The position numbers were made by a program, and so were the translations under genes. Positions 14,286 to 14,365 of a stretch of 14,365 nt of DNA are shown in pieces. This stretch comes from an uncultured Acinetobacter sp. (GTDB taxonomy: Bacteria; Pseudomonadota; Gammaproteobacteria; Pseudomonadales; Moraxellaceae). The notes under the pieces are model-generated. The model was not told the origin of the DNA, did not search any database, and was given only the letters and a program-made list of their open reading frames with translations. The stretch's first letter is position 1. Each line of letters opens with the position of its first letter. Where the stretch lies: contig CAAGMP010000289.1 in the NCBI GenBank assembly GCA_900771065.1, positions 1-14,365 on the forward strand, given 5' to 3'.

Positions 14286-14365
14286 GAGCTGGCGATGACT
14301 TACTCTCACATGGGTAACCCCACACTACCATCAGCGCGAAGAGGTTTCACTTCTGAGTTCGGGAA
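14286..14365 (-). rRNA. rrf: 5S ribosomal RNA, 3' part
   Basis: On the minus strand the window edge reads TTCCCGAACTCAGAAGTGAA, the conserved loop of bacterial 5S rRNA, then GCGCTGATGGTAGTGTGGGG, ACCCATGTGAGAGTAAGTCA and the 3' end CGCCAGC. About 80 bases, or two thirds of the gene, are present; the 5' part lies beyond the window. The 3' end is set between 14286 and 14288 by where the terminal stem CGCCAGC ends. The rest of the rRNA operon should lie to the right. Confidence 0.95.

Overview
The window looks like chromosomal DNA from a low-GC gammaproteobacterium, most probably Acinetobacter. The evidence is the AT-rich base composition, the recognisable Acinetobacter-like protein sequences (Fmt, RsmB, IlvD, LspA) and a gammaproteobacterial-type 5S rRNA at the right edge. 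This assignment rests on recall of family sequences, not on a search. Most of the window is ordinary housekeeping sequence. I found no CRISPR array, defence island, prophage or complete mobile element.

Layout, left to right. (1) 1-566: a remnant of a group II intron reverse transcriptase runs straight into a RutR-like TetR regulator that has lost its DNA-binding half; both are broken. (2) 608-1177, minus: a compact MTA/SAH-nucleosidase-like enzyme. (3) 1331-6237, plus: ribF-ileS-lspA-fkpB, a conserved unit (FMN/FAD synthesis, isoleucyl-tRNA synthetase, lipoprotein signal peptidase, FKBP-type prolyl isomerase). ileS and lspA overlap, and a strong bidirectional terminator closes the unit. (4) 6265-7843, minus: two overlapping genes, a tandem DsbA/HCCA-isomerase-like protein without CXXC motifs followed by a small AroQ-fold chorismate mutase/PchB-like protein. 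(5) 7979-9808, minus: ilvD, with its own terminator and a promoter whose -10 lies in a perfect palindrome. (6) 10110-12367, plus: fmt-rsmB, joined by an ATGA overlap and closed by a bidirectional terminator. (7) 12413-14191, minus: an ankyrin-repeat protein and an aldehyde dehydrogenase in a tight two-gene unit. (8) 14253-14365, minus: the terminator and 3' part of a 5S rRNA, the end of an rRNA operon lying upstream of the ankyrin gene on the same strand.

The genes serve core metabolism and translation: flavin cofactors, isoleucine biosynthesis (ilvD) and charging (ileS), initiator tRNA formylation (fmt), 16S rRNA methylation (rsmB) and lipoprotein maturation (lspA). The less characterised parts are the DsbA-like/chorismate-mutase-like pair, the ankyrin/aldehyde dehydrogenase pair and the recombination scar at the left edge.
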